A DNA stretch of 64,000 nt from Wurfbainia villosa. Its lineage: Eukaryota > Streptophyta > Magnoliopsida > Zingiberales > Zingiberaceae. Where the stretch lies: the NCBI GenBank assembly GCA_025175895.1, contig CM045990.1, positions 42,156,658-42,220,657 of the forward strand. Reading direction: 5' to 3'. Positions within the stretch are counted from its first letter, which is position 1; each line of letters begins with the position of its first letter. The position numbers and the translations under genes are program-made. The notes below the pieces were generated by a model. That model did not search any database. It saw nothing but the letters and a program-made list of their open reading frames with translations, and was not told where the DNA came from. Shown one piece after another: positions 61,153 to 64,000 of the stretch.

Positions 61153-61970
61153 TAGGGCTTAAGGGTTTTGTTAAGCCCTAATCCAAGCAATCCCTAGTTG
61201 CCGCCCACCCCTCCTCTCCTCTAGTGGTCGGCGCCCAACCCTAGCCGCCACCCAGCTTTGTGCCGTCTTCCAAGTTTGTTGCCGCCGTCCAAGCTTCAGT
61301 CGGTGATCCTCCGGCGACCCTCCGGTGATATTCTTTGGGTCCGGCGACAAGGTGAGCGTCTAGCTTCCTTATTTGGCCAGCCCTATTCCTCCACCAAAGT
61401 TGTCCAGTTTTCTGGACAGCTTGTTTATTTCGTATCGGAGCATCATTTGGACGATGTTTAGAGCTCCGACAGTGGCTTCCTTGCTGGGGATTCGATCTCC
61501 GATAATCCTCATTGGCGGAGGATGAAGGATTCGTTAAACGGTTGACGAATACCTCTCCGGAGAAGTGAGTTTTTGAGGACATTTTGGATCCGAATTTTGA
61601 TTCGGATTGTGATCTTCTCTCGATCACATCATCTTCAACACGAGGCTAGTAACTCGTACGAAGACGAGGCTCATGACTTTGTGAAGTCATCCCGAAGATA
61701 CTCGGCGTGGATACGGATAGAGACGATTCTAGCGAGGATCATTCCGGTTGATGCCTTTCCCGCTACACGTGATATGTAAGGTATACGTAGTATAAATTCT
61801 CTTTTATTGCAAAATTTGAATTTATGGTTATGTCTACACATGTTATACTATGCATGCGTGTGGTGTGTGTGTTGTAATAAATTATATTTATTATTTTATT
61901 TCTTCCATTGTGCACATGTTTACGAAACATGTTCGAACACACACTCGCCGCGATGCCGGAAACCCAACAG

Positions 61971-61982
61971 TGGTATCAGAGC
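61971..61982 (+). other. Primer-binding site (initiator tRNA-Met)
   Basis: A perfect TGGTATCAGAGC lies one base after the LTR end. Confidence 0.92.
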
Positions 61983-62164
61983 TTAGGTTGTGTTTCGACA
62001 TAATCGTAAAACTATTTTGCGATAGTCATAATGGTATTTATGGAAATTTTCTACTTTTGGAAAGTTAGAAGTATTTTTGGAAATTTTTTATTTTGGAAAG
62101 TCTAGAAGTATTTATGGAAATCTTCTACTTTTGGAAAGTTAGAAGTATTTATGAAAATTGATAT

Positions 62165-62480
62165 TTTCCATAAATAAAATATTTGATTAGATTTGGAAAT
62201 TTATTTCCTAATTTAATCATGATTTGATTTGGGAAATCAAATCTTAAAATATTTTATTTCCATAAGTAGTTTTGATGATTTAGGAAATTTGTTTCATAAA
62301 TTGACTTTCCTTAATCAACACTTTCCACAAATAAAATATGTGATTAGATTTGGAAATTTATTTCCTAATTTAATCATGATTTGATTTGGAGAATCAAATC
62401 TTAAACATATTTTATTTTCATAAATAGTTATGACATATAAGGAAATTTTGTACATGTCATAATTGTATGTCATGTAATTG
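62165..62480. repeat. 157-bp tandem duplication in Copia leader
   Basis: Two adjacent copies, starting at 62165 and 62322, share the 'gatttggaaatttatttcc' and 'catgatttgatttgg' stretches. The preceding 62040-62150 has shorter repeats of 'ggaaattttctacttttgg'. The whole leader is AT-rich and can fold on itself. Confidence 0.85.
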
Positions 62481-62651
62481 CATTAGATGCATATCATTAT
62501 GCCATGCGTGTCGTGACATGTAGATGTATGCCATGTAGATAATAGTTATTTTCATGCAAAGAGGATGAGACATAAAAAAACCCTTACTCAATATTAAAGC
62601 CTACACCTTCCATTAATATGGTTAGAACCAGAGTTCTGTTTCTTGTTTGGG

Positions 62652-63067
62652 TTGTTGGACTCTCTCCAAGCCCGGCTCGAACCCGAACATGTTCAAACCA
62701 TTGAATAGTTTAATACTAATATGGTAAGAGTCAGAGGTCAATCGTTAGCTTTGGTTGTTGGACTCTCTCCAAGCTGGGCTAATTGGTTGAATGCGCTCTA
62801 ACCATATTAAAACTATTTCTCGATTAATGGGTTGACTTTAACCTGGAGCATCGGCTTGTTGGACTCTCTCCAAGGTCGATGTGAAGGGAGGTGAAGTTGG
62901 GTGCTATGCATATGATGCATACTTGTTAATGTGTTAACAACCTGATGTATGTATGAACATTCAATTAGTTGATAGCACATTGTGATAGTTGCATATATGT
63001 GATATGCAATCGGTATATTTGATACCTACCTTCGTAGTTATGAATGACTTGTTGGACTCTCTCCAAG
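62652..63067 (+). repeat. 19-bp motif repeated four times in Copia leader
   Basis: The exact motif TTGTTGGACTCTCTCCAAG occurs at 62652-62670, 62755-62773, 62856-62874 and 63049-63067. Its ends (TTG.TGGA / TCTCCAA) can pair into a short stem around CTC. The sequence between copies is not conserved to the same degree. Confidence 0.92.
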
Positions 63068-63247
63068 GTTGTTCATATCTATGTTGGATATCAGTCCATT
63101 CGGAGATGGACCTACGATCTCCCGAAGTGATTTTGGGTTTTTTTTTAAATTCGAAAAATGAATGGGATTTATGAATGTATATTGATGCATTTTAAAATCA
63201 TTTTCTCATATATGCTCATTTTGTATTTCTAGGTTAATCGATTGATC

Positions 63248-64000
63248 ATGACGTCTTTGAATTTGCACACTATTTTGGATTCAAATAAATTGACTGGGCC
63301 TAACTTTCTGGACTGGCTTAGAAACTTGAGAATTGTTCTCAAGGCGAAAAAGATAGCATATGTCCTTAAAGAGCCTCTTCCCAACCATTCTAGGGACGAT
63401 GCAACTCCAGACCAAATGTTAGCCTATCAGAAACATGTGGCAGATTCTAAACTGGAGAGTTGCATCATGCTAGCTGCGATGGTACTTGAGCTGCAAAAGC
63501 AGCATGAGCATATGGATGCTAATACCATAGTCTTCTATCTTCATGAGTTGTTTGATGAGCAAGCGAGATCCGAAAGGTTCGAAGTCTCCAGGCTCCTCTT
63601 CACCACTAAGATGCAAGAAGGTTCGTTTGTAGTGCAGTTTGTGCTAAAGATGAATGGGTACATCGAGCGGCTGGCCACCCTCGGGTTTGTGATGGACCAT
63701 GAATTAAGTATTGACTTAATTCTGCATTGTTTGCCCAAGAGTTTCTCACAATTCGTGATGAACTATCGGATGAATAAATTAGAATCCACTATTCCTGAGC
63801 TCCTCAATATGCTGAAGACTGTGGAGCCTTCTATGAAGCATAAGGAGAAGGTGGTTCTGTTAGTTGATTCCTCAAAGAAAGGTTCTAAGAGGAAGGCAAA
63901 GGAACAGAAGAAAGGGAAGAACAAGAAGGCTAAGAAGGCAGAACCAGCACAAAAGGATACTTGCCATCATTGTGGCAAGGAAGGCCACTGGCGAAGAAAC
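63248..64000 (+). CDS. gag: Copia Gag polyprotein (N-terminal part, runs off window)
   Basis: The frame is open from the ATG at 63248 to the window edge: 251 codons without a stop. The protein starts MTSLNLHTILDSNKLTGPNF, followed by 'WLRNLRIVLKAKK', the classic Tork/TNT1-type Copia Gag opening. A helical Gag core runs to about residue 200 ('LHELFDEQARSERFEVSRLL', 'LPKSFSQFVMNY'). A Lys-rich stretch (about 205-236) then leads into a zinc knuckle with C239, C242 and H247; its fourth ligand falls just past the last base. The leader from the primer-binding site is 1265 bp. This is the only unbroken transposon coding region in the window, so the element may be young; protease, integrase, RT and 3' LTR cannot be seen. 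Gag packages the element RNA into cytoplasmic particles. Confidence 0.92.
   Translation, partial: MTSLNLHTILDSNKLTGPNFLDWLRNLRIVLKAKKIAYVLKEPLPNHSRDDATPDQMLAYQKHVADSKLESCIMLAAMVLELQKQHEHMDANTIVFYLHELFDEQARSERFEVSRLLFTTKMQEGSFVVQFVLKMNGYIERLATLGFVMDHELSIDLILHCLPKSFSQFVMNYRMNKLESTIPELLNMLKTVEPSMKHKEKVVLLVDSSKKGSKRKAKEQKKGKNKKAKKAEPAQKDTCHHCGKEGHWRRN

Larger units (their letters stand above)
59757..61969 (+). mobile_element. 5' LTR of Copia element
   Basis: It starts TGTTAGTAATATATGAGAG and ends GCCGGAAACCCAACA, with a perfect primer-binding site one base later. It is 2213 bp long. TATAAAA lies at 61146-61152; the part after it (GC-rich, 'ccgccaccc') would be R/U5. 60960-61080 repeats variants of 'aaccaaa.ttggttt' around GGTTTGGTT. 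ORFs within it (for example 61241-61627 minus, 61573-61779 plus) are not supported by any motif. The 3' LTR lies outside the window. Confidence 0.85.

Overview
The window is a piece of a large, repeat-rich plant nuclear genome. Nearly all of it is LTR retrotransposons, solo LTRs, a degraded hAT transposon and an endogenous pararetrovirus fragment. One intact host gene stands in the middle. The kinase gene has GC-rich codon use and no introns, and Maximus/SIRE-type Copia and long-LTR Ty3/gypsy elements dominate. That suggests a monocot (a Zingiberales-like genome would fit), but the species cannot be fixed from sequence alone.

Layout. 1-2867: an old Copia-type LTR split by a younger solo LTR with a perfect target-site duplication (TSD). 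3000-4020: LTR-like remnant. 4150-9090: truncated, minus-strand long-LTR gypsy copy. 9136-23829: a composite of three related LTRs (9136-10320, 16909-18632, 22146-23829) separated by two gag-only internal regions; the first gag is interrupted inside its zinc knuckle by a 3.8 kb solo gypsy LTR (11192-14956). 24443-26189 and 27388-28904: two more solo LTRs with TSDs. 28938-30323: a 693 bp tandem duplication carrying a SINE-like segment. 30580-31250 and 39913-40135: endogenous caulimovirid polyprotein remnants on the two sides of a full-structure but nonsense-riddled Maximus/SIRE-like Copia element (31281-39907, minus strand).

40688-43249: the host gene, a G-type lectin receptor-like kinase (853 codons, single exon, non-RD kinase). 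43669-54338: a minus-strand Ty3/gypsy deletion derivative with about 2.9 kb LTRs, a degenerate pol and a probable nested solo LTR (49033-51342). 54595-58183: decayed hAT transposase of the TTF-zinc-finger/ZMYM1-like type. 58610-59756: Athila-like gypsy gag/protease remnant. 59757-64000: start of a comparatively intact Copia element (2.2 kb LTR, primer-binding site, leader, open gag) that runs off the window.

Functionally only the receptor kinase is a convincing host gene. The end-of-window Copia gag is the only open transposon coding region. No novel enzymatic or defence system was found. The most unusual signals are structural: palindrome-rich LTR blocks that differ sharply between LTRs that otherwise match, GC-rich hypervariable islands in gypsy LTRs, a 19 bp motif repeated four times in a Copia leader, and a gypsy element whose two LTRs disagree at their termini. 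LTR ends and TSDs were found by eye; all family-level assignments come from recognised protein motifs, not from database searches.
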